In this document: positions 57,050 to 64,000 of the stretch, in pieces | Layout of the letters: each line of letters begins with the position of its first letter | How positions within the stretch are numbered: the stretch's first letter is position 1 | Assembly: GCF_016904945.1 (NCBI RefSeq) | Contig: NZ_JADIKF010000039.1 | Coordinates: 1,054,001-1,118,000 of the forward strand | Length of the DNA: 64,000 bases | Direction of reading: 5' to 3' | DNA from: Dyella mobilis | GTDB lineage: Bacteria; Pseudomonadota; Gammaproteobacteria; Xanthomonadales; Rhodanobacteraceae | The notes under the pieces: generated by a model | What the model saw: the letters and a program-made list of their open reading frames with translations, nothing else | Databases searched by the model: none | What the model was told of the DNA's origin: nothing | Made by a program: the position numbers and the translations under genes

Positions 57050-58326
57050 TATGCTCCGTGCGCGCGCAGCCACGCTGCCGCGCCGCGCCCAGCGCGATAG
57101 CCGCTGGCGAAACAGGCGGTAAGCAGGTAGCCGCCGGTGGGTGCTTCCCAGTCGAGCATCTCGCCGGCACAGAACACGCCGGGCAGGGTGCTGGACATCA
57201 GGGTGTCGTCCAAGGCTTCCAGCCGTACGCCGCCGGCGCTGCTGATGGCTTCCGCCATGGGGCGGGCGTGCAGCAGGCGCAGCGGCAGTCGCTTGATCGT
57301 GCGCGCCAGCTCGTGCGGATCGTTGAGCCTGGCCTTGTCCAGCACTTCGTGCAGCAAGGCGACTTTCACGCCGCCGAGTCCGGTCTGGCGGCGCAAGTGA
57401 TCGCTGAGCGAATGGCTGCCGCGCGGCTTTTCCAGGTCGCGCTGCAATCGCTCCAGTGGACGGTCGGGAGCCAGGTCCAGTTCCAGCGTGACGTGTCCAT
57501 GTTTGGCAATCGCATCGCGCAAGGTGGCCGAAAGTGCGTAGATCAGGCTGCCTTCAATGCCAGTGCTGGTGATCACGCATTCGCCCTGGCGAACGTGGCC
57601 GCGTCCCGAGGCATCGCGCCAGTGAGCCGACACCGGCTTCAGCGGCGTACCTGCATAACGCGTGGCGAGGTAATCGCTCCAGCCGATGTCGAAGCCGCAA
57701 TTGGATGGCTGCAATGGCGCGACGTCGACGCCGTGAGCAGCGAGCAGCGCCTGCCACGTACCGTCCGAACCGAGCTGCGGCCAGCTGCCGCCGCCGAGTG
57801 CCAGAACCACCGCGCCAGCCTGGATGACGCGCTCGCCGTCCGGTGTGGCAAAGCGCAGGGCGCCGTCGTCATGCCAGCCCAACCAGCGGTGATGTACGTG
57901 AAAGCGCACGCCGCTCTCGCGCAGGCGATGCACCCAGCCGCGCAACAGCGGGGCCGCTTTCAAGTCGTTGGGAAAAACGCGTCCGGAACTGCCGACAAAG
58001 GTTTCCACGCCAAGCTCGCCCGCCCACTTGCGCAATGCATCGGCGTCGAAATCGTCCAGCCAGTTGCCGATGTCGGGGGCCCGTTCGCCATAGCGCTGAT
58101 CGAACTCGGGCCTCGGTTCGCCATGCGTGAGGTTCATGCCGCCCTTGCCGGCAATCAGGAATTTGCGCCCGACCGAACCCTTGGCTTCATACAGATCGAC
58201 CTCGATGCCGCACGCGCGCGCCGTTTCGGCAGCCATCAGCCCCGCGGGGCCGCCGCCGATAATGGCCAGTTTGGGAGGAGAGGTGAGTGTCGAGGTCATG
58301 CTTTGACGCGCCGGCTGGGCGTGCAT
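57049..58326 (-). CDS. HI0933-type FAD-dependent oxidoreductase (BaiN-like)
   Basis: A flavoprotein of about 425 residues from ATG 58326. The dinucleotide motif is LAIIGGGPAGLMAAETA, followed by VGRKFLIAGKGGMNLTHGE, typical of the HI0933/BaiN/TIGR03862 family, and a C-terminal FCAGEMLDWEAPTGGYLLTACFASGY. It probably reduces an unknown substrate with NAD(P)H. ATG 58299 is an alternative start giving MTSTLTSPP; further upstream the frame overlaps other genes. Its stop codon TAG overlaps the right end of the MITE-like element. Confidence 0.87.
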   Translation of the reverse strand: MHAQPARQSMTSTLTSPPKLAIIGGGPAGLMAAETARACGIEVDLYEAKGSVGRKFLIAGKGGMNLTHGEPRPEFDQRYGERAPDIGNWLDDFDADALRKWAGELGVETFVGSSGRVFPNDLKAAPLLRGWVHRLRESGVRFHVHHRWLGWHDDGALRFATPDGERVIQAGAVVLALGGGSWPQLGSDGTWQALLAAHGVDVAPLQPSNCGFDIGWSDYLATRYAGTPLKPVSAHWRDASGRGHVRQGECVITSTGIEGSLIYALSATLRDAIAKHGHVTLELDLAPDRPLERLQRDLEKPRGSHSLSDHLRRQTGLGGVKVALLHEVLDKARLNDPHELARTIKRLPLRLLHARPMAEAISSAGGVRLEALDDTLMSSTLPGVFCAGEMLDWEAPTGGYLLTACFASGYRAGRGAAAWLRAHGA

Positions 58327-58415
58327 TGTATGCCTAGCCAGCGTGTCGCATCTCAACGGATGCAGTGGCTTCGTTCCGCTCGTGCGTATGGCATGGCCCG
58401 GCGTTGCCTCAGGGA

Positions 58416-58943
58416 TCAGCGCAACGGCATGCCGAACAGATCGCCGCGCGCAATGCCGTCTTCCATGCCAAGCAGGAACCGTTTGGTCGGCAGGCCGCCG
58501 CCGAAACCGGTAAGGCTGCCGTCGCTGCCGATGACGCGATGACAGGGCAGCACGATCGGCAGGGGATTGCGTCCGTTGGCTGCGCCGACGGCGCGCACGG
58601 CCAACGGCTGGCCGATGCGTCGCGCCAGTTCCGCATAGCTGATCGTGCTGCCATAGGGAATCTTGGCCAGTGCGTGCCACACCTGGATCTGAAACGGTGT
58701 GCCCAGCGGATGCAGCGGCAGGTCGAAATGCTGCCGCTCGCCGGCGAAATATTCTTCCAGTTGCGTGCGCGCGAAAGCGAGTTTGCCAGGATCGTGCAGC
58801 CAGCTCGGCGGCGGTTCTTTTTTGTGCTTGCCGGTCTCGAACCACACTTCGCGCAAGCCTTGGCTGTCTGCCGCCAACAACAGTTTGCCTATTTGCGTAG
58901 AGAGATGGTCGTACCAGATGGTGTCGCGTGCCGCGATGCTCAT
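58416..58943 (-). CDS. ogt: Methylated-DNA-protein-cysteine methyltransferase
   Basis: A 175-residue O6-alkylguanine-DNA alkyltransferase. The active-site motif is VLPCHRVIGSDGSLTGFGGG, with the Cys of PCHR accepting the alkyl group, after the GTPFQIQVWHALAKIPYGSTISYAELA helix-turn-helix region. ATG 58943 overlaps the stop of the Ada/AlkA gene by 4 nt, so the two are coupled. Confidence 0.95.
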   Translation of the reverse strand: MSIAARDTIWYDHLSTQIGKLLLAADSQGLREVWFETGKHKKEPPPSWLHDPGKLAFARTQLEEYFAGERQHFDLPLHPLGTPFQIQVWHALAKIPYGSTISYAELARRIGQPLAVRAVGAANGRNPLPIVLPCHRVIGSDGSLTGFGGGLPTKRFLLGMEDGIARGDLFGMPLR

Positions 58944-60457
58944 GCTACGGCTTCCTGCTGCTGGGCAAGGGGGCGTTTGGTCGTTGCGGCGTCGGCCACG
59001 CTGCGCCACAAATGCATCACGGCATACGATCGCCATGGGCGCCACGCCTGTGCCGCCTGGGTGAGGGCCTTGGTGCTGAGCATGCTGTCTCCGTCGGACG
59101 CGGCGCGGCGCAGGATCAGGTCGGCGGCGGGAAACGCGTCTGGATGGCTGAGTCCGCGCATGGCCATGTAATGGGCCGTCCATTCGCCGATGCCAGGCAG
59201 CGCCACCCAGCGTTGCACGAATTCGTCCAGCGGTTGCTCGACCCGGAAATCCACGCGGCCATCCAGCACGGCGCGGGCGACGCCGCGAATGGTCTCCGCG
59301 CGTGCGGTGGTGACGCCCAGCGTGCGCAGATCGGCATCGGCCAGCATCTGTGGCGAGGGAAACAGGCGTTCCAGACCAGGTGCAATGGCCGCCGGCAGCG
59401 ATTCGCCGTATCGCTGCACGATGCGCGAGGCCAGCGTGCGTGCGGCGGCGACACTTACCTGTTGGCCGAGAATGGCGCGCACGGCGACTTCAAAACCATC
59501 CCAACTGCCTGGCAGGCGCAAGCCTGGACGTTTGCGCAACAGCGCTTTGAAATGCGGGGTGGCACCCAGTGCCGCGTTGATCGCCTGCGGATCGGCGTCG
59601 AGGTCGAACATGCGGCGGATACGCGTGACCACCGCAAGCATTTGTGCCGGTTGCGGGCAATGCAATTGCAGGTGCAAGGCGTGTTCGTTGCCGGGCCACG
59701 CACTCAGGCGCAGCCAGCCGGGGGATTCCACCGAGCCGAATACGCGCCCATAGCTGTGATCGTCCACCTGCTCGATGCCGGGTAATGCACGGCCGCGCAG
59801 AAACGTCAGCAACGAAGCGAGGTCATACGGAGGGCGGTAACTGAGCCGCAGGCTCAGGAAGTCGTCGCCCGCTGCATGAGGATGGCGGCGCAATTCGCGC
59901 GGAGCTATCCGGTTGGCCTGGGCAAACGCGGCGTTGAAACGGCGCAGGCTGCCAAAGCCCGAAGCCAGCGCAACATCGGTGACCGGCATGCGCGTTTCGG
60001 TCAACAGCTGTTTGGCGAACAGCAGGCGTCGCGTGGTGTGCACGTCGATCGGCGGTGCGCCCAGCCGCTCCACGAACAGGCGTCGCAATTGCCGCGCGCC
60101 GACACCGACGCGCCGCGCGAGCTCGTCCACGGGATGATCCTGCAGCAGCCCGTCCTCGATCAATTTCAGCGCGCGCGTCACCACGTGATCGCCGCGCTGC
60201 CACGCATCGTTGCCCGGCGCCAGTTCCGGCCGGCAGCGCAGGCATGGGCGGAAGCCCGCACCTTCCGCAGCGGCGGCAGTGCCAAAAAAACGCACGTTTT
60301 CGGGTTTGGCCGTGGGCGCCGGACAGACCGGTCGGCAGTAGATGCCCGTGCTGCGTACGGCAATGAAGAACAGGCCGTCGAAACGCGCGTCCCGGCTCAA
60401 TCGGGCCCGTTCGCAGGTTTGCAGGTCGAGCGTGGGGATGGGGGCGGCTTGGGACAT
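58940..60457 (-). CDS. Ada-type activator fused to AlkA DNA glycosylase
   Basis: A 505-residue fusion. Residues about 9-90 are the Ada metal-binding methyl acceptor: DARFDGLFFIAVRSTGIYCRPVCPA with Cys and the later FRPCLRCRPE pair. About 90-190 is an AraC-type helix-turn-helix (VDELARRVGVGARQLRRLFVERLG). The remainder is AlkA, a 3-methyladenine glycosylase with the HhH-GPD motif LPGIGEWTAHYMAMRGL. The usual C-terminal methyltransferase of Ada is missing but is supplied by the overlapping ogt. Together they form an adaptive alkylation-repair pair. Confidence 0.93.
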   Translation of the reverse strand: MSQAAPIPTLDLQTCERARLSRDARFDGLFFIAVRSTGIYCRPVCPAPTAKPENVRFFGTAAAAEGAGFRPCLRCRPELAPGNDAWQRGDHVVTRALKLIEDGLLQDHPVDELARRVGVGARQLRRLFVERLGAPPIDVHTTRRLLFAKQLLTETRMPVTDVALASGFGSLRRFNAAFAQANRIAPRELRRHPHAAGDDFLSLRLSYRPPYDLASLLTFLRGRALPGIEQVDDHSYGRVFGSVESPGWLRLSAWPGNEHALHLQLHCPQPAQMLAVVTRIRRMFDLDADPQAINAALGATPHFKALLRKRPGLRLPGSWDGFEVAVRAILGQQVSVAAARTLASRIVQRYGESLPAAIAPGLERLFPSPQMLADADLRTLGVTTARAETIRGVARAVLDGRVDFRVEQPLDEFVQRWVALPGIGEWTAHYMAMRGLSHPDAFPAADLILRRAASDGDSMLSTKALTQAAQAWRPWRSYAVMHLWRSVADAATTKRPLAQQQEAVA

Positions 60458-60665
60458 AGGTGCAGGCTAGCACCGTCGACGATTGGAGACTCGCCGTTTT
60501 CGGACATCAATGCTCGAAGGGCTCGTTGTCTCGTTTTCGATGCGGCAGCATGAGCACAAACAACCTGCACGTGGGCGGGCCATCACAGGGATGCCCTTTG
60601 TTGGGCGACAACCCCAGCAATGTTTGCTATATCTTGGCCTAGGGGACCCAGGCAAAGGACGCATC

Positions 60666-62300
60666 ATGACTTCTCGGGAGCAAGGACTGCTGGCTGTGCT
60701 GGCAGGCGTGTTGGTGCTGAGCGCTTTCTATATTTATTCGCACGCAGAGCTTTGGTCTTTTACCAGTGTTTCGGCGGCCGGGGCGTCCAACCCGGGCACT
60801 CAGGTGTATCACTCGGTTGTGCGCCCAAGGCACGACCGGCCTGCAGGTGAATCTTTCAGTAAGGACATCCCTGCGTTTGCTGAAGCGGTGCGTCGCGCGG
60901 AAATGCAGTCCGATCTGCTTCAGCGCTGCCTGGACTACCCGGATCCGCCGGGCAGCCATTGGACTCACGATGCGGTGGTTGCGTACTGCCACTACCGCTT
61001 TCAACCGACTATCGGTTTTGACGAAGTCAAGCAGTTGATCGAACAAGGTAAAGCGGGCGAACTTGATCACCGCATGGACGAGGCCCTGCAAGCCCAGTTG
61101 ACGCAACCGGATGCGCGTGGGCGGCTTGACCACATTTTTGTGAACGATTTTGGCGACGGTTCGTTTGCGACCCGCGAGTTGCTGGACGCCTGGAAGCGGG
61201 ATTCGCCGACTAGCGCCTATGCCTACGCGGCCAGCGGTTATGCGTATGTACAGATGGCGCATGAGCAGCGTGGTGGCAGGTTTGCGAAGGATACGTCTGA
61301 CGACAAGATGGCAGCGATGGACCGTCTTTTGCGAATGGCCGATGCGGACCTGCAGCATGCGATCAAACTCAATCCGCGTATTACACCCGTCTACGCGGCA
61401 ATGATTGATGCTGCGGGGCTCGAATTTGGCAGGGGCTATGCAGTGCAAGCGATGAGTCGCGGCTTGCGGGTCGACCCTGCCAACTGGTCCATCTACAGCC
61501 AGATGATGTGGGTGCTCCAACCGCAATGGCTTGGTTCGCTTGAAGCCATGCAGCGGATGGCCGACACGGCTGTTGGACACGCAAACCAGAATCCGCTGTT
61601 GTGGATGGAGAAGCAGGCGGTAGCGCAGTATCTGGCTAATCTCGATGGTTGCAGTTGTGCACCGCCTCCGCAAGCTTTCAACTTCCCTGGGGCGATGGAC
61701 GAATTAGTGCGTAGCGGCGGGCTGGAGGCTGCCGGAAATACGGCCGCCGATCAGGGAGCGGCACCTATTGCCGTGGTGTATTTGTCCGAGGCCCTGCGTT
61801 TTGAGCCCTCGGAAGCACTTCGCAGGCAGCGCGCGAAGCAACTAGCACTGGCCGGCGAGCCACGGATGGGTTTGGACGAAGCCAATGAGATGGTCGCCGC
61901 CGCGCCCAAAGAGGCCGGTAACTATGAAACCCGTGGCTACGTGTACATTTATACCGGCGATACCCAGCACGGTGCGCAAGACCTTGAAGCGGCGCTAGCC
62001 ATCGACCCGAACGACGACCAAGCACTGGGCATGCTTGGCTTCATCTACACCAATAATACACACGAATGGGACAAAGCCTGGGATATCGCCGACCGCATCA
62101 TTCGGAAATACCCTGACAGCCCACGCGCGTGGATCATGCGAGCTACGATCCAGGAAAATGAGCCGCGTGCGGGCTTACAAGATACTTACCAATATTTTCT
62201 GGCGCACTTCGGCAAAGATCCGCAGATGAAATGGCAGATCAATCACATGCGGGACCTTCTATCGAAGTCCGATGCGAGTGCATCATCGCAACGTCGTTGA
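60666..62300 (+). CDS. Membrane-anchored DUF4034/TPR protein
   Basis: A 544-residue protein with one N-terminal membrane segment (LLAVLAGVLVLSAFYIYSH, about residues 9-27). A DUF4034-like block follows (LLDAWKRDSPTSAYAYAASGYAYVQMAHEQRGGRFAK and the later NPRITPVYAAMIDAA), and TPR-like repeats near the end (GNYETRGYVYIYTGDTQHGAQDLEAALAIDPNDDQALGMLGFIY). Function unknown; it may be a periplasmic scaffolding protein. ATG 60666 has AAAGGA upstream; an in-frame start at 60483 is not supported. Confidence 0.72.
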   Translation: MTSREQGLLAVLAGVLVLSAFYIYSHAELWSFTSVSAAGASNPGTQVYHSVVRPRHDRPAGESFSKDIPAFAEAVRRAEMQSDLLQRCLDYPDPPGSHWTHDAVVAYCHYRFQPTIGFDEVKQLIEQGKAGELDHRMDEALQAQLTQPDARGRLDHIFVNDFGDGSFATRELLDAWKRDSPTSAYAYAASGYAYVQMAHEQRGGRFAKDTSDDKMAAMDRLLRMADADLQHAIKLNPRITPVYAAMIDAAGLEFGRGYAVQAMSRGLRVDPANWSIYSQMMWVLQPQWLGSLEAMQRMADTAVGHANQNPLLWMEKQAVAQYLANLDGCSCAPPPQAFNFPGAMDELVRSGGLEAAGNTAADQGAAPIAVVYLSEALRFEPSEALRRQRAKQLALAGEPRMGLDEANEMVAAAPKEAGNYETRGYVYIYTGDTQHGAQDLEAALAIDPNDDQALGMLGFIYTNNTHEWDKAWDIADRIIRKYPDSPRAWIMRATIQENEPRAGLQDTYQYFLAHFGKDPQMKWQINHMRDLLSKSDASASSQRR

Positions 62301-62306
62301 ACTGCT

Positions 62307-62344
62307 GATACCGTCATTTCCACGAAACAGGAAATGACGGTATC
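62307..62344. terminator. Bidirectional hairpin between convergent genes
   Basis: GATACCGTCATTTCC and its perfect complement form a 15-bp stem with an 8-base loop between the DUF4034 gene (plus) and the cytochrome gene (minus). No T run on either side. Confidence 0.65.
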
Positions 62345-62390
62345 GAAGAAGCGCCAAGCGACCATGTTCATCGGGCCGGAATCAATCGGG

Positions 62391-62933
62391 CTATTTGCGC
62401 CAGCTCCAAAGCATGCTCGAAAGCACACCGTCCCTGCGAATCAGTCCGTGATAAAGCGCTGCGCCAAGATGCGCAAGAAAGGTCAGGAGCAACAGTATCG
62501 CAAGCCATGCATGTGCATGTCTGAGCATGGCAAACGCGATCGCATTGGTCGGAAAAATCGGTGGCAACCGCAGCGACTCACTGAGCATGACGGGATAACC
62601 GCCGGCCGAAAGCATGGCCCAGCCCACCAGCGGAATGATCAACATCAGCGCATACAGCAGCCAATGCGAGGCAAGCGCTGCCAATTTCTGGATGGCCGGC
62701 AGATCATCGGGCAGCGGCGGCGGAGCGTGACGCAAGCGCACGGCCAAGCGCACCACCGCAAGCAGCAGGATCGCCATGCCTAGCGGCTTGTGAATGCGCA
62801 GCAGCCATTCGTGTCGTTCGGACACCGAAGCCACCATACCCACGCCGATAAACAGCATGGCCACGATCATGGCCGCCATCAGCCAGTGCAACACACGTGC
62901 AGCAAGCACGAATTGAGTCGGTGAACGTGTCAT
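62391..62933 (-). CDS. Cytochrome b561 family protein
   Basis: A 180-residue protein with four hydrophobic helices. The b-type heme histidines are probably His16 (RVLHWLMA), His48 (RIHKPLGM) and those in ASHWLLYALM and LRHAHAWLAIL. Such proteins pass electrons across the inner membrane, often to a neighbouring periplasmic redox enzyme. The start overlaps the stop of the catalase-like gene by 4 nt (ATGA), so the two are coupled. Confidence 0.92.
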   Translation of the reverse strand: MTRSPTQFVLAARVLHWLMAAMIVAMLFIGVGMVASVSERHEWLLRIHKPLGMAILLLAVVRLAVRLRHAPPPLPDDLPAIQKLAALASHWLLYALMLIIPLVGWAMLSAGGYPVMLSESLRLPPIFPTNAIAFAMLRHAHAWLAILLLLTFLAHLGAALYHGLIRRDGVLSSMLWSWRK

Positions 62934-64000
62934 TGCCGTGCCTCCTGCTGGGTATGAGCGGTGCCGGGCAAACGGGCCTCTTCGCTGGTGCGGCGCAGAT
63001 ACGAGGTTGCATAGGCAGCCGAGCGTGCAGGCAGCAGCGGGTCATCCGAGGCTTCGATGCCATTCGGCAATATCAGCGGGTCGTAGTTGATGTCGCGGCA
63101 AGGGCCGCTTTGCTGTGGTTCGGTGGCGGTCAGCACCAGCGTGCCGGCGTCGACGTCGCGGCGATCGGACGGCCAAATCTTGGTGGCGTCGTTGGTGGGG
63201 TCGCCGGGATTTGCCAGTGTGAACAGTAAATGCCAGCGTTGCGGCCCTTGCGTCAAGCGCTGCGCCAGATCCGCATCCAGATAATCGGGGTTCGCGCCGC
63301 CGGGTGTCGCATCGCCGTTTTCCGAAACCATGCGCCAGCGCACCGGGTGTTTTTCGCCTTGGGCATCGACGAGTACGAAAGCATTCAAGCTCCAATAGGT
63401 TTCCGTTGCATAGCTGGACGACGGTTTGGCGGTCTTCACCCAGGCCAGAAATGCTGCCGCTTCCGGGTGCGCGGCAAAGAACGCTGCGATGTTCTTGGGG
63501 TTTGGCTTGCCCGTAGCCGGATCGGGTTGCTGCGCTTGCAACTGCTCAAAAAAAGCCTGCGGCGTGGCCACCGGAAACACCGGCATGCTGTTCATGCCGG
63601 TACGCCATTGCTGCCCATTGGCCTGATTGAAGCGCAAGGCCATGCTGCGAATCGGCACGCTGCTGTCCGGGGCGTAGGGGTTGCCGCCAGGAACGGCAAA
63701 GCGCCCCACCACCGGCGTACGTCCCGGTGCGAACACCTGCGCCGAGGAATACGGCTGCAACTGCCCATTGCTTTCGAAATAGCCCATCACGCATACGCCT
63801 TTGGCGTGATTGCGGCGATAGCCGGGAAACACTCCTGCGTTGGTCTGCAGCTGGTTCACCAGGCGCTGCGCGGTAAGCCGCTGCGGGGCGAGCCATCCCC
63901 CTACGTAACCGAAAGCAAGCACGGTAAATAGAAGGATGGCCCCGATCAGTGCGAAACGCAGCAGTTTGCCGCCGGTGCCGAGTGGGGGTGGGGAGGACAG
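62930..64000 (-). CDS. Catalase-family peroxidase, N-terminus outside window
   Basis: The frame is open to the right edge, so the start lies beyond 64000. The visible 356 residues begin with a membrane anchor (LLRFALIGAILLFTVLAFGYVGGW) and continue with a catalase-related heme domain: GVFPGYRRNHAKGVCVMGYFE has the distal His-region pattern and VPIRSMALRF follows. Shorter than true catalase, this matches the SrpA-like catalase-related peroxidases that pair with cytochrome b561. The anchored enzyme should act in the periplasm, receiving electrons from the next gene. Confidence 0.88.
   Translation of the reverse strand: MSSPPPLGTGGKLLRFALIGAILLFTVLAFGYVGGWLAPQRLTAQRLVNQLQTNAGVFPGYRRNHAKGVCVMGYFESNGQLQPYSSAQVFAPGRTPVVGRFAVPGGNPYAPDSSVPIRSMALRFNQANGQQWRTGMNSMPVFPVATPQAFFEQLQAQQPDPATGKPNPKNIAAFFAAHPEAAAFLAWVKTAKPSSSYATETYWSLNAFVLVDAQGEKHPVRWRMVSENGDATPGGANPDYLDADLAQRLTQGPQRWHLLFTLANPGDPTNDATKIWPSDRRDVDAGTLVLTATEPQQSGPCRDINYDPLILPNGIEASDDPLLPARSAAYATSYLRRTSEEARLPGTAHTQQEARQ

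Noticed and set aside
58327..58845. Long N-terminal extension of the HI0933-type flavoprotein
   Set aside because: It overlaps ogt in another frame, and the dinucleotide-binding motif should be near the N-terminus.

Overview
The window is high-GC DNA read here as a member of the Lysobacterales (Xanthomonadales), most likely Rhodanobacteraceae (Dyella, Frateuria or Luteibacter type). This rests on gene content (trpB-trpA-accD, ribosomal protein THX, a Xanthomonas-type NPP phosphodiesterase, a zur/MerC/CDF block, HutF-route histidine degradation) and on style: many 4-nt ATGA overlaps and GTG/TTG starts. The genus is an inference. About 60 protein genes are supported. No tRNA, rRNA, CRISPR array or complete insertion sequence was seen.

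Region 1 (1-23660) is a Wzy-dependent surface polysaccharide locus. On the plus strand it runs: end of a low-molecular-weight protein tyrosine phosphatase, Wzc-type tyrosine kinase, WbpB/WbpD/WbpE-like enzymes for a 2,3-diacetamido-uronic acid, five-gene core of glycosyltransferases with Wzx flippase and Wzy polymerase, an AsnB-type amidotransferase, a further glycosyltransferase and a beta-helix protein. A WecA-like initiating transferase and the Wza export lipoprotein lie on the minus strand. A UDP-glucuronate 4-epimerase follows, then a deacetylase overlapping an N-formyltransferase. Together they predict an acidic polymer rich in amino-uronic acids, with amide and N-formyl decoration.

Region 2 (23667-31352) is mixed: a DMT exporter with a divergent Lrp regulator, an unknown propeller-like protein, a family 1 encapsulin operon (DyP peroxidase carrying a cargo-loading tail, the shell protein and a small unknown protein), a bestrophin-type channel, two small unknown proteins and a LysR regulator.

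Region 3 (31483-35418) is trpB-trpA-accD with a strong terminator. It is followed by about 700 bp of non-coding DNA holding 162-bp tandem repeats full of DnaA-box-like dyads, the most unusual signal in the window.

Region 4 (35419-47726) holds a glycosyltransferase/PAP2 pair, gltX, a zinc block (zur, MerC-domain protein, CDF exporter) with a candidate Zur box, ribosomal protein THX, and hutI and hutF flanking a CLC channel and a GNAT-nitrilase fusion.

Region 5 (47727-64000) is general metabolism and repair: a tiny YXWGXW-type lipoprotein, two LysR regulators, an aldo/keto reductase with an alpha/beta hydrolase, an MFS transporter, an NPP-type phosphodiesterase, a Tat-exported carbonic anhydrase, a DUF1348 protein, a MITE-like element inserted at a stop codon, a HI0933-type flavoprotein, an Ada/AlkA fusion overlapping Ogt, a DUF4034/TPR membrane protein, and a cytochrome b561/catalase-like pair running off the right edge.
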